Shown: positions 27,349 to 36,119, numbered from the stretch's first letter. The stretch is 64,000 nt of DNA from CAYYWP01 sp050176585 (GCA_050176585.1 JBFXHX010000015.1:34213-98212), one strand, 5' to 3'. Numbers and translations are program-made. Notes: generated by a model not told the origin, from the letters alone.

Positions 27349-27825
27349 CGCTCACCCTCACCCGGCAGAGATGGGACCTCTGTCGCCGAGGCTCGCCCCG
27401 GCGGCCGCATCACGCCTCTGCGATCACAGGCTACCCGATTCGCCCTCGGCACGCGGCGTACGAGCAGACATCATTGGTTGGTTTCCTAGACTTCACGAGA
27501 CCGGAGGTGTCAAGCTCTGACGAGGCTCGCCCAGATCCACGGCGTTCCGCGCGCGCGGCGGGCGCTCACGGTCGGCATGCGCCGACACCCCGACGATGGG
27601 GGTGCGCCGGCCAGGCGCGCCCGACGGTCAGAAAGCACGATCACGGCATCCGAGACCAGCACGTAGCGTGCCTGTCCGCGGCTGAAAACCGCGCCGGCGC
27701 CACGCATCTCCGACACGATATGCCGTTCCGCGCGGGCCAGGGCGGCCACGAGATGCCGTGCCGCCGGTGCTTTGGGGCCGAAAGTGGGTTGCAGTGCGAC
27801 GGCGGGAATGGCTAAAGGATCGGCC
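27349..27825. other. Intergenic region between divergent genes
   Basis: No convincing gene is seen here. The region should hold the leftward promoter of the third CoxL-like gene and the rightward promoter of the exported protein at 27826. I found no good -24/-12 element on either strand. A minus-strand frame at 27510-27827 could encode about 105 residues but shows no recognisable motif. Confidence 0.5.
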
Positions 27826-28281
27826 ATGCGTCCGGTCACAGTGAAGTACCGCGCGCTCGCCCTTTGCGCCATGGCGACCCTGTTGGCGACCGCCGCTCTC
27901 GCCTCCCGGTTGACCGCCCCCGTACGGGTACGGATCGTCGGTTACGTGGGAAGCATCCCCGAGGGCGTGAAGCACGATTACAAGTGGCGCATCATGTACC
28001 AGGGCCGAGAGTACCTGCTGTACGTGGCGAAGCTGGACGTGATCAACGCGAACATGCTGCCGAACGACATCGATCAAGCGGTGAAGCCCGCGTTCTCGAA
28101 GTTCGATCTGTACGGCGATCCAAAGGCGGTCTCGGACTTCATCGGCCTGCCACCGGGTCAGCAGGCGATCATTTCGGCGTTCGTCAGCCTCGGTGATCCC
28201 GGCCCGGCGCTGTCGGTCGATTCCGTTCAACCGCTCCCCGGACCCACCGCGGCTCCGGGAGCTACGCCGCCGGGCGCCTAG
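27826..28281 (+). CDS. Hypothetical exported protein
   Basis: This 151-residue protein is not recognised. An N-terminal hydrophobic stretch (about residues 11-27, LALCAMATLLATAALAS) suggests a signal peptide. The middle contains RVRIVGYVGSIPEGVKHDYKWR and a regular mix of charged and aromatic residues; the tail is Pro/Ala-rich (PLPGPTAAPGATPPGA). AAAGGA at 27814-27819 supports the ATG at 27826. It is isolated between two leftward blocks, so its role in the locus is unclear. Confidence 0.55.
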   Translation: MRPVTVKYRALALCAMATLLATAALASRLTAPVRVRIVGYVGSIPEGVKHDYKWRIMYQGREYLLYVAKLDVINANMLPNDIDQAVKPAFSKFDLYGDPKAVSDFIGLPPGQQAIISAFVSLGDPGPALSVDSVQPLPGPTAAPGATPPGA

Positions 28282-28455
28282 CAACACGGCGCGCGCACGC
28301 CGCCGCTCGCCAGCGGCAGTCAGCCCCGCAGCGCGTCGGCGGCGGCGGGAAGCGCTGCACCAATCCCCTGCGGCCTGCGCCGGGTGTTCTCGAGTACGAG
28401 AGGCGGTGATCCGGCCGAGGCCCTCGCGATCGATCGGATGAGGGGCGGTGATTTC

Positions 28456-29220
28456 CTAGCGGTCGAGGGTCCTCGGCATCGCCCGGCGCTCCGTCGCGGC
28501 CGCCGGGTGCTCCGCGAACGCAGGACGCGGAACGTACGCCCCGTCCTTCACGAACTTCGCGAGATCTCCGACGCCTTCGGCCAGCAAGCGCCACGTGGTG
28601 TGCGCGGCCCAACTCGCTTCCTCCTGCTGCGCTGCGGTCTGGCAGTACTTGGTGATCACGTACCGGCCCGACGTACCGTGGAAGTGCTCCTCGTCCCACT
28701 GCGCTTCGAAGACCCAACGGATCACCGGGTCCTCGATCACGTCCATGCACGCCTTGAGAACCATGGGGAACGTCAAACACTCGGACGCCATCTGTTCACC
28801 GGCATACAGCGTGGTGAAGTTGAAGCTGCCCAGGTGCTCGAGCCACATCGTGAAATTGAGCCAGCCCGGGACGGGGCGCGCATAGGGATGCGTGTACAGC
28901 TCCTCTTCGTGCTGAATGTAGCCCTTGCGAACACAGGCGTCGGCATACAGCTTGCCGTGGCGCGCTTCGTCGTACAGCTGCCGGCTCAAGAACATCTCGA
29001 CATCGCGGTACTTGCCGGCGGGATCGCGCGGAATGGTATTCCACCAGTTGCGCGCGTAGTTCCCGAGCACGGGCGCCTCGATGAACCAGAGCTGCGCCAG
29101 CAGCCGGAACGCCTCGTCGTCGCTCAGCTTGGCGTAGGTCTCGCAAGTCGTCTCGTACGCCTGCTTGGCCAACGGCGCGGCCAGCTCTTGCATCATGCGG
29201 AAGTAGTCTTTGCCTCGCAT
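28456..29220 (-). CDS. Ferritin-like diiron protein (PaaA/PaaC-like fold)
   Basis: This 254-residue all-helical protein shows carboxylate-diiron signatures: E in WFIEAPVLG (about residue 48), E-x-x-H in YDEARHGKLY (about 83-91), E in AGEQMASE and a second E-x-x-H in WDEEHFHG (about 175-182). This spacing fits a four-helix-bundle oxygenase such as PaaA/PaaC or MiaE. It could hydroxylate or epoxidise a substrate, with the ferredoxin encoded 24 bases upstream as electron donor. The C-terminal tail (about 225-254) is Pro/Ala/Arg-rich and not conserved-looking. Substrate unknown. Confidence 0.72.
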   Translation of the reverse strand: MRGKDYFRMMQELAAPLAKQAYETTCETYAKLSDDEAFRLLAQLWFIEAPVLGNYARNWWNTIPRDPAGKYRDVEMFLSRQLYDEARHGKLYADACVRKGYIQHEEELYTHPYARPVPGWLNFTMWLEHLGSFNFTTLYAGEQMASECLTFPMVLKACMDVIEDPVIRWVFEAQWDEEHFHGTSGRYVITKYCQTAAQQEEASWAAHTTWRLLAEGVGDLAKFVKDGAYVPRPAFAEHPAAATERRAMPRTLDR

Positions 29221-29244
29221 CGTGCGATCCCCTCTCTGTTCGGG

Positions 29245-29490
29245 CTAGTGGGCGCCGACGTATGCATCGGGGCCATCGCACATGGCGGGTGCGATGGCGT
29301 TTTCCACCGGACAGAACACCGCGCAGGGCGCCTTGCCGGGCCCGCCGCACCAGCGGCATCGATCGGGGAGGATCTCGTAGTGATGCTTGAGGGTGAAGGC
29401 GCTCACCACCGCTCCGAATGGACACGTCTCCCGACACATGCCGCAGTCGATGCACAAGTCCTGATCGATACGCATGGTTTGTCCGATCAT
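29245..29490 (-). CDS. Ferredoxin-like 4Fe-4S protein
   Basis: A small protein of about 81 residues. The first cluster is canonical (CIDCGMCRETCP, a C-x2-C-x2-C-x3-C-P ligand set). The second is unusual: CRWCGGPGKAPCAVFCP, with C-x2-C then seven residues before C-x3-C-P, as in expanded cluster sites of some dehydrogenase ferredoxins. Candidate starts are ATG at 29508, 29490 and 29475; a GAGGAG element lies within the first codons of the longest form, so I prefer 29490, though its spacing is tight. It lies just before the diiron gene and probably feeds it electrons. Confidence 0.8.
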   Translation of the reverse strand: MIGQTMRIDQDLCIDCGMCRETCPFGAVVSAFTLKHHYEILPDRCRWCGGPGKAPCAVFCPVENAIAPAMCDGPDAYVGAH

Positions 29491-29706
29491 GCGCTCCTCG
29501 TGAAGCACTTGGCGTGCCGGCGGAACGCGATGCGAACGGAGCGGAAAATACTGCCGCGGGTTCGCAGCTGCGCGAAGCTGGACGGGGTTCTTTCTCGGGG
29601 ATTGAGAAAGGACACCCAGTGAACGGCCACTGCCGGGTGGCGCGTCACGTCACGGCGGCGAGTCGGGCAGGCAGCCGGCGAGTCGGCCGTTGTAAGTTGG
29701 CCGCGT

Positions 29707-29925
29707 TCAGCCGATCTCGACCGCGAGCATGCCCGCTTCGAGGCCTTCTTGACCTTCGGTGATGTGCACGGCGCTGACCACGCCCTCGCAAGGCGCCGTG
29801 TGCGGCACTTCGGTCTTCATCACCTCGAGGATGAAGAGCACGGTGCCCACCTGCACTGTATCGCCCGGCCTGACGAGCACCCGCCATACCGTGCCGGGCA
29901 CCAACGTCGACACCTGCTCCGCCAT
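29707..29925 (-). CDS. Stand-alone biotin carboxyl carrier domain
   Basis: This 72-residue biotinyl domain has the target lysine K37 in EVMKTE (the usual consensus is E-A-M-K-M) and the GTVWRVLVRPGDTVQVG and AGMLAVEI strands that flank it. Such mini-BCCPs carry carboxybiotin for acetyl-CoA carboxylase-like or oxoprolinase/urea-amidolyase-type systems. It lies 13 bases after PxpC, in the same orientation. No biotin carboxylase (AccC) gene is in the window, so carboxylation would need one from elsewhere. Confidence 0.85.
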   Translation of the reverse strand: MAEQVSTLVPGTVWRVLVRPGDTVQVGTVLFILEVMKTEVPHTAPCEGVVSAVHITEGQEGLEAGMLAVEIG

Positions 29926-29938
29926 GCTCCCTCCTCGC

Positions 29939-30907
29939 TCACTCGATGCTGGCGTCCGTACAGAGGCCCTCGAGCCGGCGGCGCAGGTCTTGGGCTTCCC
30001 GCACGCTCAGTTCGATGAATCGGTACGTGTCGCCCGGCTTCGACTGGGCCAGCTTCCAAAAGGCGGCCGACGGTACGGTGTACGGATTGATGAAGCCGCC
30101 CATGCTGGGCCCGTCGTTGACCAGGATGATCGGGGTCTGCCCGCCGATGTTGATGGCACCGAGCGGATAACCTTGGTCGATGATGTTGGACGGCATAGAG
30201 CCGTGCTCAGGCGGCTTGTCGTACGCTTTAGCCGTGAACGTCCACTGCGGTCCTTCCAGGCGGTAGCCGGTGCGATCGCTCTTCGCAGAAAGTTTCCAAT
30301 CGCTGTTGAGGAAGCGGTGGTGACCCGCTTCATCGACCCAGTCGTCGTTCGGACCGCGCACGACCTCGATGGTCCACAGCTTGTCCCCGGTGATGGGGGG
30401 CCGGCATTCCGGTCGCACGCGCCGACCAGGCGTGCCCTGCGCCGCCGCGACCGCGAGGGTCTGGCCCGCCTTCAACGCATAGCCATTGACCCCGCCGACC
30501 CCCGCTTTGTGAAAGGTCGCGCGCGAGCCGAGCCATGGTGGCGTGTCGATCCCGCCGGCGAACGCGATGTAGCTGCGGGCGCCGGACTTGGCGGCCGAGA
30601 GCTGCAGCGTCTGACCGCGCGCGACCGCGACGCTTTCCCACATGGCGAGCGGCTTCCCATCGAGCTTCGGGTCCATGGGACTGCCGCACACCGCAATGAC
30701 CATATCGCGCTGAAAGCGCAGCGTCGGTCCGAGGAACTGACACTCCAGCCCGGCTGCGCCCGCCGGATTGCCGACCAGGAGATTGGCGAGCCGGAAGGAC
30801 CAACTGTCCATCGGGCCCGAGGGCGGAAATCCCTGGTTCCAGAAGCCGATCCGACCCGGGAAGTCCTGCACTGACGTTTCGAGACCCGGCTGCACGACCT
30901 CGATCAC
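29939..30907 (-). CDS. pxpC: 5-oxoprolinase subunit C / biotin-dependent carboxyltransferase family
   Basis: This 322-residue PxpC (KipA, YbgK) family protein starts IEVVQPGLETSVQDFPGR and contains the PPSGPMDSWSFRLANLLVGN segment and GGINIGG-like IGGQTPIILVNDGPSMGGF. With PxpB it forms the ATP-dependent 5-oxoproline-hydrolysing complex or, in urea-amidolyase proteins, the carboxyltransferase half. The GTG start overlaps the PxpB stop by GTGA. Neighbouring PxpA is truncated, so this pair may have another job here, perhaps carboxyl transfer from the adjacent biotin carrier. Confidence 0.85.
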   Translation of the reverse strand: MIEVVQPGLETSVQDFPGRIGFWNQGFPPSGPMDSWSFRLANLLVGNPAGAAGLECQFLGPTLRFQRDMVIAVCGSPMDPKLDGKPLAMWESVAVARGQTLQLSAAKSGARSYIAFAGGIDTPPWLGSRATFHKAGVGGVNGYALKAGQTLAVAAAQGTPGRRVRPECRPPITGDKLWTIEVVRGPNDDWVDEAGHHRFLNSDWKLSAKSDRTGYRLEGPQWTFTAKAYDKPPEHGSMPSNIIDQGYPLGAINIGGQTPIILVNDGPSMGGFINPYTVPSAAFWKLAQSKPGDTYRFIELSVREAQDLRRRLEGLCTDASIE

Positions 30908-31788
30908 TCGGTGCCCCCTCGCGCTCGGGTGGCGGCGTTCAGGGACCTCACCCATTCGGCGTAATTGCGCACCGAGAACATTTGGTATCCGACCACGTTG
31001 TACACGTAGGTGCGGTCGGCGACTTTGGCCTCGATGTACTCGAACTCCTCGACCGACACCGGCACGAACTTCACGCGATCGCCGGGCTGGAACAGGCAGA
31101 TGCTGCGCTCGAACTCGGGATACCGGCGCTCCGTGTCCCATATCGGGACGGGGATGCGCGCAAAGATCTGGTAACCGCCGGGCGTGGCGACTGGGTAGAT
31201 CGCCGTCGACGCACCGCCCATGCCGACGGTGCCCTGTGGCGTCCACGTGCGCGGAGGGTTGTACTTCGGCGCGGTCAGCCGGCAGCGCGGATCGAGCGGC
31301 ATCATGAACGGGAGTCCAGGCCAGAAGCCGAGCGATGCCACCCAGTACTCCGTCGCCGAGTGCACGCGCGCGAACTCCGCGGCGTCGGCCAGGCCGTTGA
31401 TCTCCGCGATGAACTCCGGATCCCATTGTTTCGGCGTGATCTTCTGAGAGTACTCGTCGATGCAGGCCTTGGTCCACGGGTCGAGGTAGGCGGTCGGCAA
31501 GTAGAAGAGGCGGCTCGCGAGCTCGATGTTCTCCGCCGGCCCGAGCGAGCGCAGCAGCGCGCGCATCTCCTTGCGGAGATCGTCGTAGTCAATTTGCTCC
31601 GGATCGTAGTGCACCAGCGTGGAGGCGAAGCAGGGTGCGGTTTCGATCACGAACGGCATCTGCGCCGACTCGATCGCCTTCGCCAGGCTATGCCCCATGA
31701 AGTTCAGCTCGAGATTCATCTCGTTGCCGAACTCGATCAGCAGGTAGCGATCCCCGCCCGGAAGCAGCCGCGGTTCTTCGTAGATCAT
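30904..31788 (-). CDS. pxpB: 5-oxoprolinase subunit B (PxpB/KipI) family
   Basis: This 294-residue protein matches the carboxyltransferase subdomain (PxpB/KipI/YbgJ): GFWPGLPFM, the GGASTAIYPVATPGGYQIF motif near residue 195 and the basic GDRVKFVPVS end. It is longer than PxpB of enteric bacteria (about 218), mainly through N-terminal additions and an EYSQKITPKQWD segment around residue 110. I chose the ATG at 31788, since the upstream ATG at 31812 gives a basic, unrelated extension. It is coupled to PxpC. Confidence 0.83.
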   Translation of the reverse strand: MIYEEPRLLPGGDRYLLIEFGNEMNLELNFMGHSLAKAIESAQMPFVIETAPCFASTLVHYDPEQIDYDDLRKEMRALLRSLGPAENIELASRLFYLPTAYLDPWTKACIDEYSQKITPKQWDPEFIAEINGLADAAEFARVHSATEYWVASLGFWPGLPFMMPLDPRCRLTAPKYNPPRTWTPQGTVGMGGASTAIYPVATPGGYQIFARIPVPIWDTERRYPEFERSICLFQPGDRVKFVPVSVEEFEYIEAKVADRTYVYNVVGYQMFSVRNYAEWVRSLNAATRARGGTE

Positions 31789-31837
31789 GCGTGCGCTCCG
31801 CGCCCCCCTCACGCGCTTCGCATCGATGCTCGCGCGC

Positions 31838-32173
31838 TCAGCGGAACGCGCCCACCGCCTCTCGCACCGCCGGCGCGACGGCGGTGGCCCCCGGCAGCGA
31901 TCCGACTTGATCCAGCAGCAACTCGCCGAGCTCGCCGGGCTCGATTTTCATTTCCCGCCGGCTGAACCCCTGCCGTTCGGGTAGCGACAGATGGGGCCCC
32001 ACCCGGATGCTGTGCCGCTTCGCCAGCCGGGCCGTGCGACGCATGATCGAGGGAACCGATGCATGAACCCCACATGCGACGGTCGCGACCGTCGCATGCG
32101 CCAGGATGCCTTCGTCGCCCCCCATGCGGTACGAGCCGAAGCCTCCTCCCATGTCGCAGTTGATGACGCTCAC
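31838..32173 (-). pseudogene. Truncated, degenerate PxpA (LamB/YcsF family)
   Basis: Only 111 residues remain of a family that is normally about 250 long. The N-terminal part aligns by eye with PxpA (NCDMGGGFGSYRMGGDEGIL, VACGVHA, MRRTARLAKRHSIRVGPH, QGFSRREM), but the conserved glutamate of the DLGEG motif is glycine here, HPxYPD has become HLSLPE, and everything after about residue 95 is gone. PxpB begins only 50 bases later, so the rest was deleted and not merely frameshifted. A GTG start at 32173 has a GAGG element. It is probably inactive, unless the short form serves as a structural partner. Confidence 0.65.
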
Positions 32174-32233
32174 GGCTGCCTCTCACACCCCCGAGCTCGC
32201 CCCTGCCGGTGGATCAGCTCGGTGACATCATGG

Positions 32234-33298
32234 TCAGGCGGCGGCGCGCCGCGCCTTCTGACGCGGGCGGGAGGCGATGATCTCGGCCATCACCGAGAGT
32301 GCGATCTCCTCCGGAGTACGAGCCCCGATGTCGAGACCGATCGGCGCGTGGATGCGATCCACCTGCGACTCGCTGAGCCCGGATTCGAGCAGACGAGCGC
32401 GCCGCTTCTGCTGGGTCACGGCGCTGCCGAGGGCGCCGATGTAGTACGCCGGGCTCGCCAGCACCACGCGCAGCGCGAGCTCGTCGATCTTCGGGTCGTG
32501 CGTGAGCATGGCCACGGCCGTGCTCTCGTTGAGCACCACCTGCTTGAACGCCTCGTCCGGCCAGGCCTGGATCAGCTGATCCACGTGCGGGAAGCGCTCG
32601 GCGCTGCCGAAGACCCGGCGCGGATCGATAACGATCGTCCGCTGGCCGAGGGTCTTGGCGATAGCCGTGAGCGCGACCGCGATGTGCACGCCGCCGACTG
32701 CCACCAGAGTCGGGGGTGGAGGCACCACCTCCACGAATACCTCGACCGGCTCCGCATATGGTGGCGTGGCGGGCAACGTGGCGCGTCGCGAGCGCGTCTC
32801 GGCGAGCACGGTACGCGCGGCGGTGACCGCCGCCTCGTCGAGCCCGGGACCGAGCGTGCCGCGTCTCACTGCATCGCCGTGCAAGAAGAGCTTCTTCCCG
32901 AGGAGCTCGGCCGGGCCGCCGACGACAGTCACGTTGGCGGCGGGCGGCTCGGCGCGGTCCAAGTCCTGCAGCGCCTCGCGCGTCTCCTGGTTCAGCGGCT
33001 CGACGAACACCTGGATCTTCCCGCCGCAAGAGAGCCCGACGCTCCAGGCTGTCTCGTCCTCGACGCCGAACTGCAGGAGTTGCGGCCGACCGGTGCCGAG
33101 CACCGTGTGCCCGGCTTCGATCACCGAGGATTCGACACAGCCGCCGCTGACGGATCCGGTGAGCTTGCCCTTCGGGGTGAAGGCCATCTTGGCACCGACT
33201 CCGCGGGGAGCGGCGCCCCAGGTCTCGATCACCGTGGCCAAAGCGGTTGGCTCACCGCTTTGTTGCCACTGCTCGATGTCCGCGAGTAGGGTCGTCAT
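32234..33298 (-). CDS. xdhC: XdhC/CoxI family molybdenum cofactor maturation protein
   Basis: This 354-residue protein has the XdhC two-domain form. The N-terminal domain carries PRGVGAKMAFTPKGKLTGSVSGGCVES at about 30-56. A Rossmann-like domain follows, with VAVGGVHIAVALTAIAKTLG near 210 and EIALSVMAEIIA at the end. XdhC binds molybdenum cofactor, helps its sulfuration and inserts it into xanthine-dehydrogenase-type enzymes. It is the obvious maturation factor for the three CoxL-like subunits in this window. A GGAGG element precedes the ATG. It starts the leftward run XdhC, PxpA remnant, PxpB, PxpC, biotin carrier. Confidence 0.9.
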   Translation of the reverse strand: MTTLLADIEQWQQSGEPTALATVIETWGAAPRGVGAKMAFTPKGKLTGSVSGGCVESSVIEAGHTVLGTGRPQLLQFGVEDETAWSVGLSCGGKIQVFVEPLNQETREALQDLDRAEPPAANVTVVGGPAELLGKKLFLHGDAVRRGTLGPGLDEAAVTAARTVLAETRSRRATLPATPPYAEPVEVFVEVVPPPPTLVAVGGVHIAVALTAIAKTLGQRTIVIDPRRVFGSAERFPHVDQLIQAWPDEAFKQVVLNESTAVAMLTHDPKIDELALRVVLASPAYYIGALGSAVTQQKRRARLLESGLSESQVDRIHAPIGLDIGARTPEEIALSVMAEIIASRPRQKARRAAA

Positions 33299-33432
33299 CG
33301 CGCCTCCAGCATCGCCGCGCCTGCGCTCACAGCGCGTCGATTACCATCGCCCTCCGGTGAGGACAAGGCGCCGCCGCGCAGAACGCGGCAATCTGGCTCG
33401 ATCAATGTGCGATCGAGCGGCCCTGCCGGGCG

Positions 33433-33474
33433 TCGGAGCGCGCCGGAAAGCGTCGTGCTCCCGGCGCGCTCCGA
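33433..33474 (-). terminator. Strong 14-bp stem-loop after the MMPL gene
   Basis: TCGGAGCGCGCCGG (33433-33446) pairs perfectly with CCGGCGCGCTCCGA (33461-33474), leaving a 14-base loop. It lies 17 bases beyond the MMPL stop in its direction of transcription and 135 bases before XdhC. No U-run follows, so this is a Rho-assisted or stability hairpin and not a classic intrinsic terminator. Confidence 0.55.
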
Positions 33475-33490
33475 TGGTGTTTACAACCGC

Positions 33491-36004
33491 TCAGTGACCG
33501 CCCATGCCCACCAGGCGGGCGCGCTCGACCTCTTCGGCAGACATCGCCTCGATCTTGCCGACGACGATCTTCTCGCCCAGCCAGTACCAGAGGATCGGCG
33601 AGATTACGCCGCTGAAGACGAAGCACATGAGCAGCACCAGTCCCATGCCGAAACCGACGTAGCCGATGTAGAGCGGAATCGGGGCGAGCGCCCAGCAGCC
33701 GAGGATCAGCGCGCCATTCGACACCATGAGCGCGCGCCGGATCTTCACGAAGCCCTGCACCAGCGCTTCCTTGAAGTCGCGCAGCTTCAGGTACTCCTCG
33801 CGGACGCGGTACAGCAGGTAGACCTCCGAGTCGATGCCCACGCCGCTGGCGATCGCCAGCGCGGCGGCGGCGTTCGAGTTCAGCTCGATGCCGAGGGCGA
33901 TCATGATGCCGACCGCCGAGAGCGTGCCGAGCACCAGTGGGATGATGAGGAGGATCGGCAGCAACACGGAGCCGATAAAGGGAATCGACAACAGGATCGT
34001 GCCGACGAAGCCGAGGACCGAGCCGACGATGAGCCAGTACTTGACGTGGCGGTTGAAGGCGTCGGCGATGCCCACGGATCCGCCGGCCAGCTCTAGCTTG
34101 ACGCCGCTCGCCTTGCTCGGATCCCAATGCTTTTCGACGAATTCCCTGGCCCGCTGCGTCACCTTGCCCACGGTCTCCTGGCTCGTATCGGTGACGAACG
34201 TCACCATCATCGCGCGCTGATAGGTCGGATCGACGATGGCGTCGAACGCGCCCGGCGTGCCGCCGGTATAGAAGTACAGTGCTTCGCCGATGGCCAAGTT
34301 CGCCCGGTCATGCGTCGGGATGCGGAACTCCTCGTCCTTGTCCTCGTTCATGAACCGGTTCATGACCTTGATGTACATGGGCAGGCCGACGACCGCGCTC
34401 ACCTCGGGCAGCTCGTCCATGTACCGCTCGAATCCCTCGAGGGCGACCAGCGAGTCTGGCGTCTTGACCGTGCCTTCCTTCGGGCCTTCCGCGAGCACGG
34501 TCAGCGTGTACACGCCGCCGAAGTGATTCTTGATCTCCTGCTCCATCTTGAAGATGTCGCTGCGGTTCCACGACTTGGTCAGGTAGTTGTGGATCGCGTA
34601 GGTGTTGTCCTGGCCGACCGGCGTCTTGGCGATGTCCCAGGCGAGGAACGCCGTGAGCAGGACGCAGCCGGCGAGAATGATCTGGCCATAGACCGGCCGG
34701 CTGATGACCTTCCGCACGAAGTCGGCGAGCTTCATGTCGAACTTCGTCGCCTCGCGCTCCTTCTCCGCACCCAATTGCGCTTTATCGATCTCCGCGATGG
34801 TGACGGAGCTCAGGGCCGGGATCATGAGGACGAACTCGTCGAACGTCAGCGAGGCCAGGCCGAGTCCGGCCACGATGCCGAGCTGCCGCACGTTGTCGAA
34901 CGGAATGATCGCCATCACGATGAATGGCACCAGGTCGCACAGCAGCGAGATCAGCATCGGCCGCAACCGCGACACGAACGTGGTCACGATCGCGTCCTCG
35001 GTGTTCTTCAAACGCGGGTACTCTTCATAGAAGAAGCGCGAAAGGAACTGCACGGAGTGGCACGCGCCGGCGGCGACGACGATGAACGGTGCGAGCAGCG
35101 CGGCGGCCGAATACAGCACCGGCCCGAAGAACAGCCGGTACAACCCGAAGCCCATCAACGCGCCCAGGATAGCGACGCGCATCGGGAGGATGACGCCGCT
35201 GACGCTGCGGAACGCGTACCAGAGCGTGCCCGCAATGATGATCATGAAGAAGACCAGGGCGATGCCGACGTAGTAGAGGCCGTCGCTGTTCACCCATCCG
35301 ATGATGATCGGCGAACCGGCGGCTTCCACGCTGTGATGCTCGTCGTTCAGCGGCGCAATGATCTCGTGCACGTTCTTGTAGATCTCGATCGGATCGGTCG
35401 ACGGCAGCTCCATGCCGGCGGCGGTGACCATCTTGCCGGTGCGGAAGTCGGCCTGGACGATCGTGGACTTGTAGTCCGGCGAGACCAGCTGTCCTTTCAA
35501 GGAGGCGTTGTTCTCGATGCCGAAGCGCGTGCGCTCGAGCTCTTCGGGCGTCTGCGGGGCGCGCGTCGCCTCCGTGAACAGGAGGCTCGCGTCGAGGACT
35601 TCCGCCGTGCCTTTGAGGTAACGCGAGTTCACCGTCGAGAGCGACCGGACCGCGTACGGGATGACGCCTTGGGTGTCCATCAGCTTGTCGGTGATGGTCT
35701 TCACCTTGGTCAGCGTCTCGTGGTCGATGATTGAGCCGCCGTCCCGGCGCGTGATCATGATGGTGACCAGGTTCGACCCACCGAAATCGCGCTGCAGCCG
35801 ATCGTTTAGCTGCACATTCTCGTCGTACTTGGGCGGCCACTGGTTCGGGTCGTCGTGGAGGCTCATTCCCACGATCGCCCACACGCAGGCCACCATCACG
35901 ATCAGCTGCAGGACCAGAGCCTTGCGCCGATTGCGAATGAGGAAACGGGCCAGCCGCGCCAACTTCAGGTCGAAACCGCTGTAGTGCTGCTCGTCATTCA
36001 TCAT
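33491..36004 (-). CDS. MMPL-type RND transporter
   Basis: This 837-residue inner-membrane protein has the MMPL/HpnN pattern. The first membrane helix is at about 30-47, and a large periplasmic domain follows (starting PNQWPPKYDENVQLNDRLQRDFGG). A helix cluster runs from about 245 to 405 and ends in the FDEFVLMIPALSSV segment. The second half repeats this, with a helix near 450 and a cluster from about 655 to 815. Such proteins export or translocate lipids and hydrophobic compounds, commonly with DUF1329 partners like the one at the window start. A plausible sigma-54 promoter lies about 100 bases upstream. Confidence 0.88.
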   Translation of the reverse strand: MMNDEQHYSGFDLKLARLARFLIRNRRKALVLQLIVMVACVWAIVGMSLHDDPNQWPPKYDENVQLNDRLQRDFGGSNLVTIMITRRDGGSIIDHETLTKVKTITDKLMDTQGVIPYAVRSLSTVNSRYLKGTAEVLDASLLFTEATRAPQTPEELERTRFGIENNASLKGQLVSPDYKSTIVQADFRTGKMVTAAGMELPSTDPIEIYKNVHEIIAPLNDEHHSVEAAGSPIIIGWVNSDGLYYVGIALVFFMIIIAGTLWYAFRSVSGVILPMRVAILGALMGFGLYRLFFGPVLYSAAALLAPFIVVAAGACHSVQFLSRFFYEEYPRLKNTEDAIVTTFVSRLRPMLISLLCDLVPFIVMAIIPFDNVRQLGIVAGLGLASLTFDEFVLMIPALSSVTIAEIDKAQLGAEKEREATKFDMKLADFVRKVISRPVYGQIILAGCVLLTAFLAWDIAKTPVGQDNTYAIHNYLTKSWNRSDIFKMEQEIKNHFGGVYTLTVLAEGPKEGTVKTPDSLVALEGFERYMDELPEVSAVVGLPMYIKVMNRFMNEDKDEEFRIPTHDRANLAIGEALYFYTGGTPGAFDAIVDPTYQRAMMVTFVTDTSQETVGKVTQRAREFVEKHWDPSKASGVKLELAGGSVGIADAFNRHVKYWLIVGSVLGFVGTILLSIPFIGSVLLPILLIIPLVLGTLSAVGIMIALGIELNSNAAAALAIASGVGIDSEVYLLYRVREEYLKLRDFKEALVQGFVKIRRALMVSNGALILGCWALAPIPLYIGYVGFGMGLVLLMCFVFSGVISPILWYWLGEKIVVGKIEAMSAEEVERARLVGMGGH

Positions 36005-36102
36005 CGTCTAACTGCCCTCTCGCGACGGTATTACGTAATTTGGCTTTACAAGCATGGCGAATGCATGCCGTTCAAGCCTCGGGATGGGTAGGTGCGGTAG
36101 CA

Positions 36103-36119
36103 AGCACGTGATATGCCAC
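36103..36119 (-). promoter_or_regulatory. Candidate sigma-54 promoter of the MMPL transporter
   Basis: Read on the minus strand the site is GTGGCATATCACGTGCT. GG is at 36117-36116 and GC at 36105-36104, ten bases apart. TGGCAT is a perfect -24 element; the -12 element GTGCT differs from TTGCT by one base. Transcription would start near 36092, about 88 bases before the ATG at 36004. Confidence 0.55.

Noticed and set aside
27510..27872. Minus-strand frame of about 105-120 residues opposite the exported protein
   Set aside because: No family motif, and its ATG is back to back with the better supported ATG at 27826, which has a ribosome site and a signal peptide.
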